64,000 nucleotides of DNA from Arctopsyche grandis (GCF_051622035.1 NC_135362.1:18190501-18254500); one strand, 5' to 3'; positions 12,601 to 25,103 are shown, numbered from the stretch's first letter. Notes: a model not told the origin generated them from the sequence alone. Program-made: numbers and translations.

Positions 12601-15600
12601 TATATATAGAAATATAATAAAGCACCAATCGGAAACGGGCAATTTGGAGATGTACAATCGCCAGAGTACATTCGTTCAGGTAGATGACGCGAATCCGAAG
12701 TGGCGGGGGCGTAGGCTTAGTGCTCTCGAGCCCCGATGCCTCCGGCCCCCGCACTGGACACTCGTCCAAAGTCAGTGAAAGTGAGCCGTCGTCAGTGTGC
12801 GGTAGGACTGCAGTGGCTCTCGGTTGCGTAACATTACGAACACGGACCAGAGTACATACATTCGCGTATTCGCGGAACAGACGCGTATCGATTTCTCGCC
12901 CGCGATTCGACCGACCGACTGACGCTTTCCAATCTTGGCGATCCAGTGTTCAGTGCGTTTCCGCGGATCTTGACATTCAGTGCACACTACAGTACAAAAA
13001 TTCAATCCACCGACTACCGTTTCCGGACGCTCTCGATTCGATATCATCTTACGTGTGTTCTTACAACAATGACAGATGTTGAACGCTGGTCTGGCAAGGC
13101 CGTTTTTTAGCTTTCGTATACGTAATGTGTGAATTGTGTTGTTTGTTTGCGTTAGAATAGGTTCAAATTGTGTTTGCATTAACGTTGGATAAGTTGTGTG
13201 CGATTTTGGTTGAGACAACCTTGCGTGACGTCACTATGTTTCAGGGATATCGACGCGCAGATACACACGAAACCTGCTCGACTTTAAATACATTGATTCG
13301 TAGCCTTTTTCAACATTTAAAATCAACACTTTGTTTGGAAATGTCTTCGGTATACCTTCCAATTGGATTCGTATTAGAAAATAAATTATATCATCGCAAA
13401 TTACTGATGATCAGTCATTTTTTATCGATTCAAGATCTCTAACATGTTTGAAAAATTTCGTTCAAGATTGTATTGTATGGATGTCCTTTTTTATTATTTA
13501 TTATACTATCGCTATTTTAATATTTACTCAATTTAACCCTTTGGCTGCTACGAGGTTTTTCAATGTCCAAGCGAAAAATGCTAACATTTGTAATTATTTT
13601 GAAAAAAAATAAATATAATATTTTTTTTTACATACTTACTTCGCCGAACACTCGTAATTTTTATAATACTTTATATACATTTTTAAGAAGCAGTCGTGGA
13701 CTCGTGCTCTCTCTTTCTGTCTTGCTTTTACATGCGTGCGTGCGAAAGAGATACCTACATATGTATATACACTAAATAAGTTTTGACGATTGTTTTCCGA
13801 GGCTTTATTCTTTTCAATAATCTATTTTTAGATATCGATGTATCCTTACAACATGCGATATATTCGAAACAGGTAGCGGTCTCTCTCTCTTTCTTTCTTG
13901 GTTTTAATTGTGTACGTGTGAGCGAGACACACAAGGATGCGAAGTTTCTAATAATCAAATAATTTTTCAACATGTATCATAAACATTTTGTATGCATTTC
14001 AGTTGCATTTGATTGATTGCATGAATTCGTGACGTCTCGTGACCTATATAATTGAAAGCGGATTTCTATTGTTTTTTGCCATTTATTTTAACTCTGCAAA
14101 ATGATATCGGACAGTGAAAGTGATGAAAGCGAAATAATAGCTCCTCGCCGAGGAACTCGACAAATCAGCAGCTCTACTGATTCTGAAAATGAATTTATCG
14201 ATAATAATCAATTCCCAAGTAATAACTCCTTATATGACATTGACAACGAACCCGAAATTTACTTTGATGATGAACCCGAAATTGAAGAGCTTTTATTTAA
14301 AAAATTGATAAATATTTATAAAGCTTGATTGAAAAATAAATATAAATACGTATATAAAAAAAATGTTTCGTGCCACTGATGCGCTGGTGGCTCAAAGAAA
14401 GTATTGAAATACGACAATTAATGACGTCAACAACGATCGTCGTAGCAATCTTCGCCGATTTCAAAACAACGATTTATCGTTGTTGTAGCAGTCAAAGGGT
14501 TAAATAAAAATATAATACATTTGTTCAATCTATTTCCTTGACGTTTTTTGTCACGTTCTAAAACATTATTTTCCATGAATAGTAGGTAATAAATTGCTAG
14601 CGCCATAGATATAATTTTATGTTAATATATGTGTGCATTGATATACAGATGTACTTTTTACAAAATTAGAACCAAAATAGAATGCGTATATATTTTTATT
14701 TCTGAAATTAAATTGATTCTTTCCACGCCTACACTAATACTAATACGACCTGAACGAGTAATTTTTTACTCGTAATCTGATTTGATTTTTTTTTAATATT
14801 TCATGGAGTCGCATTGAACTATTTGGAAAATGTAAATTTTCTAACGAGTCGTCATCAAATGCATCGAAATCTAAACCACGAAACGATTTTTTTATTACAA
14901 GTCTTAATCACAAAAAAGCCGTTTTTTTCATCAAACTTGATAAATTGAGCGAGACTAAGACTTATATAAATGTAGAACAAAACAGTAAAGAAGTTGACAC
15001 ATAGTGTACTAGGATTGTTTCCTTCCCATCCTAGGTACCTATTTCATGTACAGAAATGACATTTGAAATGATTTTGACGGCAATTTGATTCACTAGTCTA
15101 CTTAAAAACTGATTAAATGACTCAGCTATCCATTAATATAACCGGAAATTCAATTTTTGATGGAAAAAATATTTCGGAACATCGTTGGTTCGGAAAATTC
15201 TCGCAATTGCATTTTTTGCATCGGTAGACAGGGTTATACATCGACGAAAAAAAAAACCCGCTTAATTGATTATCAAGGCTATGTATAGAAGAGTCGCTCG
15301 CATGCAACCAGTTTCCGATCCGCGCTTCGACAAAATGCTGAATTGCCAATTGTATTTTCCACCTTACGGGGACAATCGTTCCCGAACAATAACACACAAA
15401 CCGATGGATAATCTCCAACTAATGCGCACATTCGTGCACAATCTTCATCAAACGATGGAAACTGTGTTAGTACAAACCGCCTATTGTTTCCCCGCTAATA
15501 TTCTACCATTGTGTAAGAAAAATAAATTCTTGATGTTTTCCATGCGTCATAATCGATCCCCACTTTGTTCCGTTTGCTGCGTTAACAACTTTTTTGTTTG

Positions 15601-18600
15601 ACTTTCGAACGCAGCATCTCCATATGGATGGCTGCTTAATGTAGTGATTCGTGATACAATAATGTGTACGATTAATCACGTAGGTGTTTCACACCGGACA
15701 TTAGCTTTTTTCATTGAAAAGTCGTTTATGGTTGCTCGAATCCGGCTCACAGTGGTGTCCCTCTATTACGCTAATTTGTTTCCAACCTTACTTTGCCGAA
15801 TTATGAAATATGCATGGCGTCTTCGGAAGCAATTAGCAATCTACACCGGTTTTATGTCTCGACTTAACCACCGGATCTTTCCGCATACTCCGATTTCCGC
15901 TCTGCAGGCGATTTTCGCTTACAACTGGTACGTCTCATTAATTCGTTCGAAATCTAGGCCAAGGAATCGAACCGCGCCTATTAATTAAATGTATCGTTTG
16001 TCACACTTCCAGATGTACACATCGCGAAAGTAGATAGTATTTTCATCAAAAAACAGACGGGTTTGTCGTGCTTCAATGACGAAATTTGGTGTTAATCGCT
16101 GGATTTTGGACGGCAATCGTACAATATTTTCGGTCTTTGATTTTTGTACTAATAACACTTTCGACATTCCATAATACGTTGCTGAAATTTTGGTTGTCTA
16201 AATTGAAATTCTTGTTGATTTTTCATTCCGCAACCATCGCAATCCGACGGATTTTGTCTAAGAACCGTTAAATGATTCCGCGTTTATTCAACGAAAAGTA
16301 TAACAATTTTCAATCGATAAGAAGTCAAGGAAATGAGTATCAAGAATAATCTTTAAAAGGCGGAACTGCAAAACTGTAAAGTATTTCATTGAAAAAATAT
16401 GTTTTCATTATATAATTTTTTGTAACGATAGATATACATATGTATGTACGTATGTATTTACTGATAAAATTTGGATGGTATAAAAATATATATGTATAAT
16501 AATAATTAACAAACAACAGTTATCGTCGTAATCGTAACTGAAGTCGGAACCGGAATAGGAATCTGAATCGGAACTGTAAATGAAATAGGAATTGGGAATC
16601 GGAACTGAAATATTAATCGAGAATCGGAACTGAAATAGGAATCGGGAATCGGAACTAAAATAGAAATCGAAATTTTAAATGAATTAATTCTAAAATTTGT
16701 TTTTTTTTAAATCTCCGTAGGTACTTGTTGATGCAATCGCCAATCGCTACATACAAACATCTAAACCGACACGATCTATTCATATTATATAGCAGTATAT
16801 TAAAATATTCGTTTGCCATTGTGCAAATATTTTTGGAAACGTCGTGTTGTGACAATATTGACTCGACGATACGACGCAAGCAATATTGCGCCGTATCGTC
16901 GCGCTCTGTAATGTATGTATGTATGTACATATATGTAAACCGATTTTGCCTTTCACTCGTCCAAAACAAGTATGAACGTGCCGTAAACAAGTGGTGCTGT
17001 ATAGCATGAATAGAACTAGTATTTTCCGTGTAGTGCTGTGCCGAGCTGTTGACGTAAAGTGCTGGATAATATAAACGGGCCTTTATCATTCATAGAAAAA
17101 GTAAACATTTATTAAACTACATACATACATACATACACTGTTGAAAATTTTTCATACTAAATAAATTTACTCTCCTTTTTTTAAGACTACGCTACAATTT
17201 TTTATATAAATGTTAAACACAACCAAACGATGTTTTTAGGTACAATTTCAATTTAACAACCAATTTATGAGAATTGTTTATATTCATACATATTTAAATA
17301 TTTTTTATTTGTGATCTCATCTTTCTGTGCTCTGCACTCGATGACCTTGCCAGTTTCTTGTTCTTCAATTTTAACCAGTTTTCCCATATACATACATACA
17401 TACATAGGTAAAGCACATAGGACTAACGCGTTGAAAAAAACCGTCTCAGTTAAATTTAAAAGAACTATGTAAAAAGTGAAAAACTTTTTGAATTAATAAC
17501 TTCGGAAACGTTTAAAATGAGCCATGAGTATGAAGTGGGCTCCCCAAAAACGCTCTGTATTTACTTCCGGTCCAACGCCGGCGAGGAGAGTCCGCCGACA
17601 ATGCGGAGATCAAGGTTGAACATCACTGACCAAATATAGATCTGGCTGATCATTTTTATATCTTCACAAACCGGTCTATCTATTTTTAAATTTTTGAACA
17701 TCAACCATGAAATCATTCCTTATCATGGTATCACTCGCTTCTTTATTATTGTAAAAATTTGGATATGATACATTTAATTTAGCTTATTCACACGATTCAT
17801 TCAAATCATATGTATTTAATTATAAAACGGTAAATAAACATGTTCAAAAAATAACATGCAAATATGTATAAACATTGCACCATATGATTGAAGCGTGGAA
17901 TCGTTGTGTAATTGAATTTAATTTTAAAATTACACATGTTAGTTAATTTATTTGACCATATGGAACGTCGATTTGTTATGTATATTAACAACATACAATG
18001 TATTTGTTATATCTATTCATCACGTGCTTGAAGTGACATCACACAAACCGAGAAAGTGTTAAAAGCAATGTTGTATATGTATGTATATGTACATATTACT
18101 ATACAAAGTATATTTGCTATGAACTCGTGAAGATTCAATAATATCAGCTGGATTTGTTTTATTTTATTAGAATATGATAATGATGTAGTACAATTTTTAC
18201 TTTGTTCAATTTAAATGTCTATTTTAGTATTCGTATCATCTCCGTCTGTAGTATATATTCCAACATCAAAATCCGTAAAGTATTATTCAGATAATGATGA
18301 TGTATATCAAATGTCTTGCGTATATCAAAATACCGATGCGGTGTTTACGGCCATTCAGGAAAAGATTGTCAGACCGAAAGATTTGTGTGGTTTAGCAGTT
18401 TTCAAGATGCTGCTGTTGCACGACAATTCATTTGAAACACAAGAAATGACTCTTCTTATTGGTAATCATACATTCTAATTTTTAAAGACGCTATTTTAAA
18501 GTTGTATGCATCTCATTTATTATTTTACGTGTTCATTGATGTTTTTGAATTGACTTTTATTTGTACTAAACAATTTTACTTTTCATTTTATCCTATTTAG

Positions 18601-21600
18601 ATATGGATAACAGTAGTGATAATGAACATCTGTATGAATCTCTTTCATTTGGCGCCTTACCAGATACAAAAGACGAACCATATGATGATTCAGATTCGTT
18701 CGATAGTGGATCAGAGCATTCATTTGATCAAGTTCCTGAGGTATATATGTATATATGTATAACATATGTAAATGCAATTATCGTTTTCCATATAATATTG
18801 TTTTCTTTTTATAGAACGATGATCCTAATATCAAAAATCCTCGGCTTCCTGATCCTCCTGTGTCTACTAGCACATATACCTTGACACATTTTGCAAAAAA
18901 AATGAAACAGTTTACGACTAATTTCACAAAAAGTACGAGAAAAAAATCAAGTAAGTGCTTTTATATATTATTTTTTAAATCAATTTGAGAATGTGTTCTA
19001 ATGTTCATGAATATTAAAAAGATTGATGTTTTAAAAATACTTTTAGATATTAACTCACCAAAAATACAATCACCTACATTGGAAATAAACCAACCTCGTT
19101 TCATGTCACCACAAGGTTCTTTGGATAAATCTAATGGAAGTTTGTCACCAATTTCACCACTGTACGAAAACGTAGTATACCCAAATTCGGAAGTACCGAG
19201 TCGGCCCGTATCAACCTCATCAGACAAATCACCACAAAATCTGACAAATAAATCAAAATCGAATAACGTGACCACAAATGATGTTGAAGAAAAGTCGAGT
19301 ACTGAAAAGGATCAGAATTCTAAAAAGATTTATCTATCACTCAAGTCAAAATTCCGTAGACCTGTGTCTATTATATATGGTTCGAATAGTACAACACTTA
19401 AGAAAAAAACAAATTCCACTTTTTATGTGCCCAAATTACCTGATGAAGTTGAAGACGATAAAAAGTAAGCTCACGTGTTAATATTATAAACAGAATTTTC
19501 AAGTAGAGGAATACAGTGCATATGTATGTATGTAAATAAATGCTTAATTTATAATTACTTTTACAGATATGAAAAAACACCACCAATTAAGAAATCTGAT
19601 GACGGAATTTCTCAAAAGAATAAAGCTGCTACCGAAAGTGAGGTGAATTGTAATACAAACGGGAAAAAGCACTCTCCGTTGAATTTATTAAGAGTGTCCA
19701 TTCCAAAAATTGGAAACATTCGACCAAATGCTCCTCCACCTCCTCCACCACAAACAATTACCTATGGTAAGTAGTAAATACATCAGCTATACATTTACTG
19801 CGTTTTTTAATTAAAATTTCAAATGTTAACTTTATCATTTTCCAGATAAATCACCAGATTCCAAAAAAGACGAAATCATTCGTCGTTCATCAGCATGTTC
19901 TTACTACAATCGCAAATCTCTTGAACAAAGATCTGAAGAAAATCGCATCTCAAGAGGAATAGCGTCATGGTAAATCAATACATAATCGCCTTTAAACATT
20001 ATGTTTCTATGTATTTGAACTTTAAAATTACACATAATCTTTGTAACAGGTATGATGAAACGGGACTTTACCAATCTAGTAATATTTCAACAAGCAGTGG
20101 AACTAGTAGTACTATGAGTGGATCTGGTACTTGCTCCACGTCTGCGGCATTTTCTTCCCCATCTACTCCAATACCTCCAATAGGCATGTTTAACCATGAA
20201 CCGCTTTATCAATTCTATGATGCAGCTAAAGTTGAGGTTATTGTGTGTTTTTTATAATCCAATATTTTTCCTTTTTATTTGTTTGATGTCTAATTATATA
20301 TTTAAATCTTTAGTTAGCATGTCGGGATATCGATGAAAATTTCAACTTGGATTCAGAGATTTACGAGGAAATAGATAACGACAAGGAAAAATATTTACCA
20401 CAAAGACCACCAGCAATGACTTTGGTGAATCCTAAAAATGGTCCATCTCGCACCCTGTGGTGCGAAGTACCTGAAGTTATTAATTCTTCTATTTTAAGTA
20501 CGAAAACAATATTAAAATGCATGAACATAAAAATCGTTTAAATTAATTTAATGCTATTAAGTTGTTTAGAAAAGGATTAATTTATTTATTAAAATATTAT
20601 AGGTTCGATGAGTGACAGAACACGGAAAGTACAGGAGGCTAAATTTGAGATTATTACAAGCGAAGCTTCATATTTAAACTCTTTGACTGTTCTCGAATCT
20701 CAATTCATTAACCACCCAGCTTTTCGCGATGAAATGATTATTAGCAAAAATGACAGGCACACTCTTTTTGGAAACATTTCCCCAGGTATAATTTTATGCA
20801 CATGTGATTTAATGTTTATGCTCACTTCGCCGTTTAATACAATTTCAAATTTTTCAGTAAAAAAATGTTCAGAACGCCTCATGTCTGAGTTCGAAAGTTG
20901 CTGGCAAGACAACATTCTTTTAAGGGGCTTATGTAAAATTTTGAAAAATCATGCAGAGAAATACTTTCATGTCTATGTTACATTTTGTGAATATCAAAAT
21001 CGACTGCCTAAGACATTAAAAAAATTAAAATCACAAAAACAATTCATCACATTATACGAACAGTTTCAAACTCAACCAATGTGTCACAATCTATCACTTG
21101 ATTCATTCTTATTACTGCCGATGCAAAGGATTACAAGATTGCCTTTATTGTTGGATGCGGTATTGAAACATCTCAGTACCGATGATGATGAATACCAACC
21201 ATATGTAGAGACTTTAAATATTTTAAACGGGGTATGTAGTTTTTTAGTCAAACACCACTTAGTAATTTGAATAAATATCAAATGAGGTTTCATTAATTAC
21301 AGGTTGTTAATCAATGTAATGAAGGCAATAGAAATATTGAACGAATTGACGAAATGAAAACAATTAGTTGTCAAATAGAATTTCCTCAGAATATTAAAGA
21401 AATTCAACTTATAGAGTCTCAAGAACAGAACAAACAAAATTCTAAGCCTTGCAGATGGCTTGTTAAATCTGGCGATTTAACTCATTTATCTTGGAGAGCA
21501 GAGGATCAATCTAAACTTACATTTGGAAGAAAAATACAAAAATCTACTATTTACTTGTTTTTATTCACAGATTTACTTGTAATCACAAAAAAGAAAGGGT

Positions 21601-22374
21601 GAGTAATAAAATTTTAAAAATTTTAACTTGCTATGAAGTCAAAATGAGTATTTACAACTCTTTGTTTTTAGTAATGAAGAAAAATATACTGTAATAGATT
21701 ATTGCAAGCGATCATTGGTTGAGATGACACGTGGCGATACAGTGAACCAGAATCCTCTTAAAGAATCTGCAGGAAAATATGTTGTTCTTCTTACGTTATT
21801 GGAAAACTTTGATAGTAAAATTGTGGAAATGGTATATTTAAAATGACAAATGCATCGTATTGTATTCTCTACATTTTTTTTAATAAATTTAATTTTTCAA
21901 TTTTAGTTATTGTCATGTGAGAGTGAATCTGTTAGAGAGCGGTGGTTGGAAGCATTTTCTAAACCTACGCATGATAATCCGAACGAAACCATTTACGAAG
22001 GGTGGGATTGCCCACAGGTTACTGCCTTATACAATTATCAATCAATTCAACAAGATGAATTGTCTCTACAACCTGGTGACATTATAAATGTGAACAAAAA
22101 GATCATTGATGGTAAAAAAAATTTATAAGTTTTCTATACTAATTATATTAAATAAGAAGTATGAAGAATAAAACCTGTATCTTTTTTTCCATGTTAAGGT
22201 TGGTATCATGGTGAACGCCTCAGAGATGGTGAAACTGGTTGGTTTCCCGGAAATTACACTCATGAAATAGCATCAGCCCATGTTCGAGCACGAAATCTCA
22301 AACTTAAATACAGACTTTTAGATCTATCGGGAAACTATCTCAATCAACAAAAAAAGAAAGGCATACAATATTGA
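6686..22374 (+). CDS. Exn: Ephexin-type Rho guanine nucleotide exchange factor
   Basis: Sixteen coding exons: 6686-9636, 9942-10045, 18228-18461, 18601-18740, 18815-18950, 19047-19464, 19569-19766, 19846-19969, 20051-20236, 20314-20497, 20603-20785, 20858-21231, 21303-21598, 21672-21831, 21907-22111, 22199-22374. All phases agree, giving 2022 aa. The first ~1550 residues are Ser/Lys/Asn-rich and disordered-looking, with a proline run in exon 7. A DH domain starts near residue 1565 (VQEAKFEIITSEASYLNSL; LLPMQRITRLPLLLDAVLK is its last conserved helix). A PH domain follows, then an SH3 domain at about 1935-1990 (ALYNYQS, DELSLQPGD, GWFPGNY). DH-PH-SH3 in that order is the ephexin family (NGEF, ARHGEF5/15/16/19/26; Drosophila Exn), which loads GTP on Rho proteins at the membrane downstream of Eph receptors. 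The first coding exon is nearly 3 kb. The start is the first long-frame ATG. A possible poly(A) signal lies at 22472. Confidence 0.9.
11175..11843. mobile_element. hAT-type non-autonomous transposon
   Basis: A 669-bp element in the large ephexin intron. Ends are CAGTGGTGTAGT and its inverse ACTACACCACTG. A perfect 8-bp target duplication GCTATATG flanks it (11167-11174 and 11844-11851). An 8-bp duplication with CAG...CTG ends is diagnostic of the hAT superfamily. The interior is AT-rich, with no transposase seen. Confidence 0.85.
11886..12286 (+). mobile_element. tRNA-derived SINE, copy 2
   Basis: Second copy of the SINE at 6014-6445, in the same orientation and lying 42 bp beyond the hAT-type element. 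The box-B-like GGGTTCGATCC is intact and the box-A region is diverged (TACCTCGGTCG). It ends with the AAGGCCTTCCTG motif and a short A run. Body identity to copy 1 is high by eye, with small deletions. Confidence 0.8.
12640..13260 (+). promoter_or_regulatory. GC-rich promoter-like island inside the ephexin intron
   Basis: A sharp rise in G+C and CpG in otherwise AT-rich intronic DNA. It contains several TCAGT initiator-like sites (about 12770-12980) and a perfect CRE palindrome TGACGTCA at 13226-13233. It precedes the ephexin exons that encode the shorter C-terminal half with DH-PH-SH3. A second transcription start for a short isoform is the simplest reading. I could not fix a first exon or donor, and frames over the island are not conserved protein I recognise. 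Confidence 0.45.
13537..14499 (+). mobile_element. Internally deleted piggyBac-like transposon
   Basis: A 963-bp element flanked on both sides by TTAA (13533-13536 and 14500-14503). Its ends are CCCTTTGGCTGCTACGA and the inverse of CCCTTTGACTGCTACAA. TTAA targets and CCY ends are the signature of piggyBac. The interior keeps only the 5' part of a transposase gene (14101-14328). The two clean TTAA copies suggest insertion as a deleted, non-autonomous copy, not later decay. Confidence 0.9.
14101..14328 (+). pseudogene. piggyBac transposase N-terminal remnant
   Basis: A 75-codon ORF beginning MISDSESDESEI, followed by an acidic stretch rich in D, E and S. That is the usual N-terminus of piggyBac-like transposases. 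A stop follows directly, and the catalytic DDD domain (several hundred residues in the family) and the C-terminal zinc-binding region are absent. It is probably non-functional as a transposase; whether the short peptide is made is unknown. Its place between piggyBac-type ends supports the call. Confidence 0.75.
14504..16534. other. Ephexin intron segment with an unexplained GC-richer patch
   Basis: From about 15120 to 16280 the DNA is visibly richer in G+C than its flanks and contains overlapping open frames of 98-114 codons on both strands (15122-15418 minus, 15266-15601 plus, 15644-15988 plus). None resembles a protein family I know, and no splice chain links them. It could be an old repeat, a decayed gene or regulatory DNA. 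The remainder is AT-rich with nothing to report. Confidence 0.35.
16535..16675. repeat. Minisatellite of GGAATCGGAACTGAAAT-type units
   Basis: About four to five imperfect tandem units built from GGAATCGGAACTGAAATA, with interspersed shorter forms such as GGAACCGGAATAGGAATC. It is purine-rich on the plus strand. No coding role is seen. Confidence 0.75.
16740..17082 (-). mobile_element. Truncated Harbinger-family copy
   Basis: Reading from 17082 leftwards, the sequence begins AGGCCCGTTTATA. It then follows the left part of the Harbinger element at 36566-37473, including GGCAAAATCGG and the GATACGGCGCAATATTGCTT block (rendered inversely here at about 16865-16890). A TTA lies just outside the right end (17083-17085). 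I could not place the other end, so the copy is probably truncated. The left boundary is approximate. Confidence 0.6.
17083..18227. other. Ephexin intron, nothing specific
   Basis: AT-rich intron with CATA microsatellites at about 17120-17140 and 17390-17405. A short GC-rich block at about 17540-17620 is unexplained. No coding or RNA gene is seen before the acceptor at 18226-18227. Confidence 0.5.
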
Positions 22375-23638
22375 ACAAGTGGTTATAATTAATTGCTTTT
22401 AAGAAAACTGGTCAGTTTGATATTAAAATTTTGGTCACACAAACACATTTTTGGACATGTCTTGGTAATTTAATAAACTTCAATATTTCTTCTACAGTTG
22501 TCTTCCAAATTTAATCATACAATTTTAGTATATTTCCATTATTCCATAATTATTGAAAACATTTATTAGTTTCCCTTGTATGTTTATCTATAAATTTTTG
22601 CCATTTCTGTATTTAAGAAAAATCAAGTCAAATCATGATATGTACCTGCAAATCAGTGATGAAATTCTAAAAATAATTTTATTCATGCCATATATGTATG
22701 TATCACTTAAATTTTTTATCTATTGATAAATGTGTGTAGGCATAAAATACAAAAATTAAAGGAAACATTTTTAATTTGCAGAAATTTGCCCAAATAAAAA
22801 TATTTTGAAGCAAAACGCGATTAAATGTATTCAACTAGTCTCTAAATTATATTGTGTAAATAAAAAAACTTTATATAAGAAATTAAAGACAATGCGATTC
22901 TTATTTCTTTAAATATTATTAACTATATACTTATTTACTTTTATAAACAAATAAGAATTTTATTTGCTGCCAAATGTATCTATTTTAGTTATTGCTTATA
23001 ATATAAATATTATATTTTGATAATTATTCATTTTATAATCTCTTGTATTACCAACGCTTTCTCAAATCAAATTTGTAATTCCACTATCTCCTCATGTTTT
23101 AAGACTGTTTAATGATTATAATTATAATGATATTTACTTAGAATAATAGAGCATGCATTCCGAGACAGGAATGCTTGAGAAAAAACAAACGTACTTAATT
23201 GTAAAATATTTATTAACATGTTTATAAAAAATAAAAGTTCTCATAAAAATAAATAGTGTCATACTTTGATCAATATTATGAATAAGTCATTTGCACCAAT
23301 TTAAGTACAATAAATGCATAAGGAATGCTTCAATCAGACTTTCACGCCGCTTTCTGCAGTTATCTAATTATATTATATTAAAATATATGTACCATATACT
23401 ATATATTATATTTTTTTCATTGTTTATATTTATCACATACAACTTGGTCGGAGCAAATACGAAGCAAACTTAAAGTTAAAAAAAACAACCACGCAAAACA
23501 AATGACTCCAAAATATGCCCAGTATAATGGTGACACTACCATTCATAATTATAGATTCATGTATGTATGTATTCATAATTACTTTTAAAATGTATAATCT
23601 CTTCATAACGACACCATAATTTTTTTTAAGTAAATCCC
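22375..23638. other. Convergent 3' intergenic region, ephexin / logjam
   Basis: AT-rich spacer holding the ephexin 3' UTR, with an AATAAA at 22472-22477, and the end of the convergent logjam gene. No other gene or repeat is evident. Confidence 0.5.
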
Positions 23639-24914
23639 TTAAATTCTCGACCTAGTGTTTCCAGTTTTCACTTCGAACAATTTTCTCACAAAGTACACTT
23701 GAAGCGAAGACGTAGCAGCGATCACGAGGATTTGGGCGAGCGACCACATCATCACGTAATCGTTATTGGCAGATAATAAATTGTAGTCTCTGGCTTCCCT
23801 GCCTCTAGAATAATATTGAAATTGCAGCATCTCATTGATGTTACGTTCCACAGTCTTAATAGTCGTCTGAAAATAAAAATATAAATAGAGAAAATAGAAA
23901 ATATAGTGCTAGAACAAAAAGATAATACTAACTGTGAAGTTTTCCATGTTGAGATGCATTTCTTCCACTTCTTTCGATAACCTGTCCCACTGATCGTATC
24001 TGATAACCGTTAAATATAAATTGACTAATTTTCCAGCGAAACGTGAAAACTGATTGTCAATGCACACGGAATAATAACCTCCGGTAGAGGTTTGATCCGT
24101 GTAATCTGCGTGAGGTTTCCATTCGTAGGGATGCACTATCTGTCCGTTTGGATGTCTCACTGCAAATCCAGCCATTCCATCGCCGCCCCGTAAAACCTTT
24201 ATTAGAAAAAAAAAAATAATGAAAACACGAATGTTCCATAGAAGAAAATCGAATGAAGTAATTGAGCGATTTTGAAATAAATGAGATATTTCTGAAGTCA
24301 TACATATGTCTATAAGTTTACATATAATAGTTTTACTTGTTTTTTATATTAGCAATGGTGTATTATTCACAGTGGGTAGAAACAATATTTCAATCTTTAT
24401 AGGTTTAAAATAGTTTGTTTGATATGAATTTATGTATAACTTTGCACATTTCAAGCGTGAATAATTGTGCAATTTGAAATACAGGCTTTCCATATGGTTT
24501 GATGACAATGAAATATTGCAAATGGGTACGAATTGTCAAATCAGCAAACGATTCCAGTGAAAGCCACAAAGTATGTCGTGCTCATTAAAAAAACGCGAAA
24601 CGTGGCCATATGCCAAGATGAAAAACAAGTATAAATGCACTAATGACCTGGAAGCTGGCATAAAATGTGGCTCCGGGCTGCACAAACTGAAAGTAGCAGT
24701 CTTCTTTGCCGGCATCGATGTGTACTTTGTAGTCCATCGCGACGGCCGGTAAGTTCTCGTACCAGGGCGAGTTGGTTCCGGCTCCGGCTCCGGCTCCGGC
24801 TCCAGGAGCAGCAGCAGCACCAGCTCCGGCGACCGTCGTCTCGGAGACAGAGACGGTGACGACCATCATCAAGGAAATCAAAGCCCCCAGCGGGGCCGCC
24901 CAGCGCGACCACAT
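23639..24914 (-). CDS. loj: p24/TMED cargo receptor, logjam type
   Basis: Three coding exons: 24914-24648, 24196-23933, 23866-23639; 252 aa. The first ATG is at 24914 and opens a typical signal peptide (WAAPLGALISLMMVVTVSVS). An Ala/Gly/Pro-rich linker precedes the GOLD domain (AMDYKVHIDAGKEDCYFQF, with the second Cys in GGYYSVCIDNQFSRF). A coiled coil and one membrane span (SLAQILVIAATSSLQVYFV) follow, then a short cytosolic tail with RKLFEVK. p24 proteins cycle between ER and Golgi and select cargo for COPII/COPI vesicles. Drosophila logjam (TMED6-like) is the nearest match from memory, with similar GOLD, stalk and RKLFEVK tail; it is needed for oviposition behaviour there. The linker lies in a GC-rich hexanucleotide repeat that probably varies in length. 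Confidence 0.92.
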
Positions 24915-25103
24915 GAAAGATCGGCGATCGGCCACCGCCACCGACACCGACACCGATACGGATGACAACACTCGCACCGACCTCCCTACCAGGCCGCGGC
25001 CAACTGACAGCTCAGAACGACACGCGACACACTACGTGAACCTACCACACATATTTGCGACCATACTCTTTTACTTTATTTACAAATTTATTGTTTCTCA
25101 TTA

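Noticed and set aside
12684-13218. ORFs of 132 and 148 codons on both strands over the GC island
   Set aside because: They overlap each other, match no family and follow from low stop density in GC-rich DNA.
16655-17089. A 144-codon minus-strand ORF
   Set aside because: It lies over the truncated Harbinger copy and a microsatellite, and its translation shows no transposase motif.
24915-24977. A logjam start upstream of 24914
   Set aside because: The frame is open to 24977 but contains no ATG there (GTG only). The ATG at 24914 gives a normal signal peptide.
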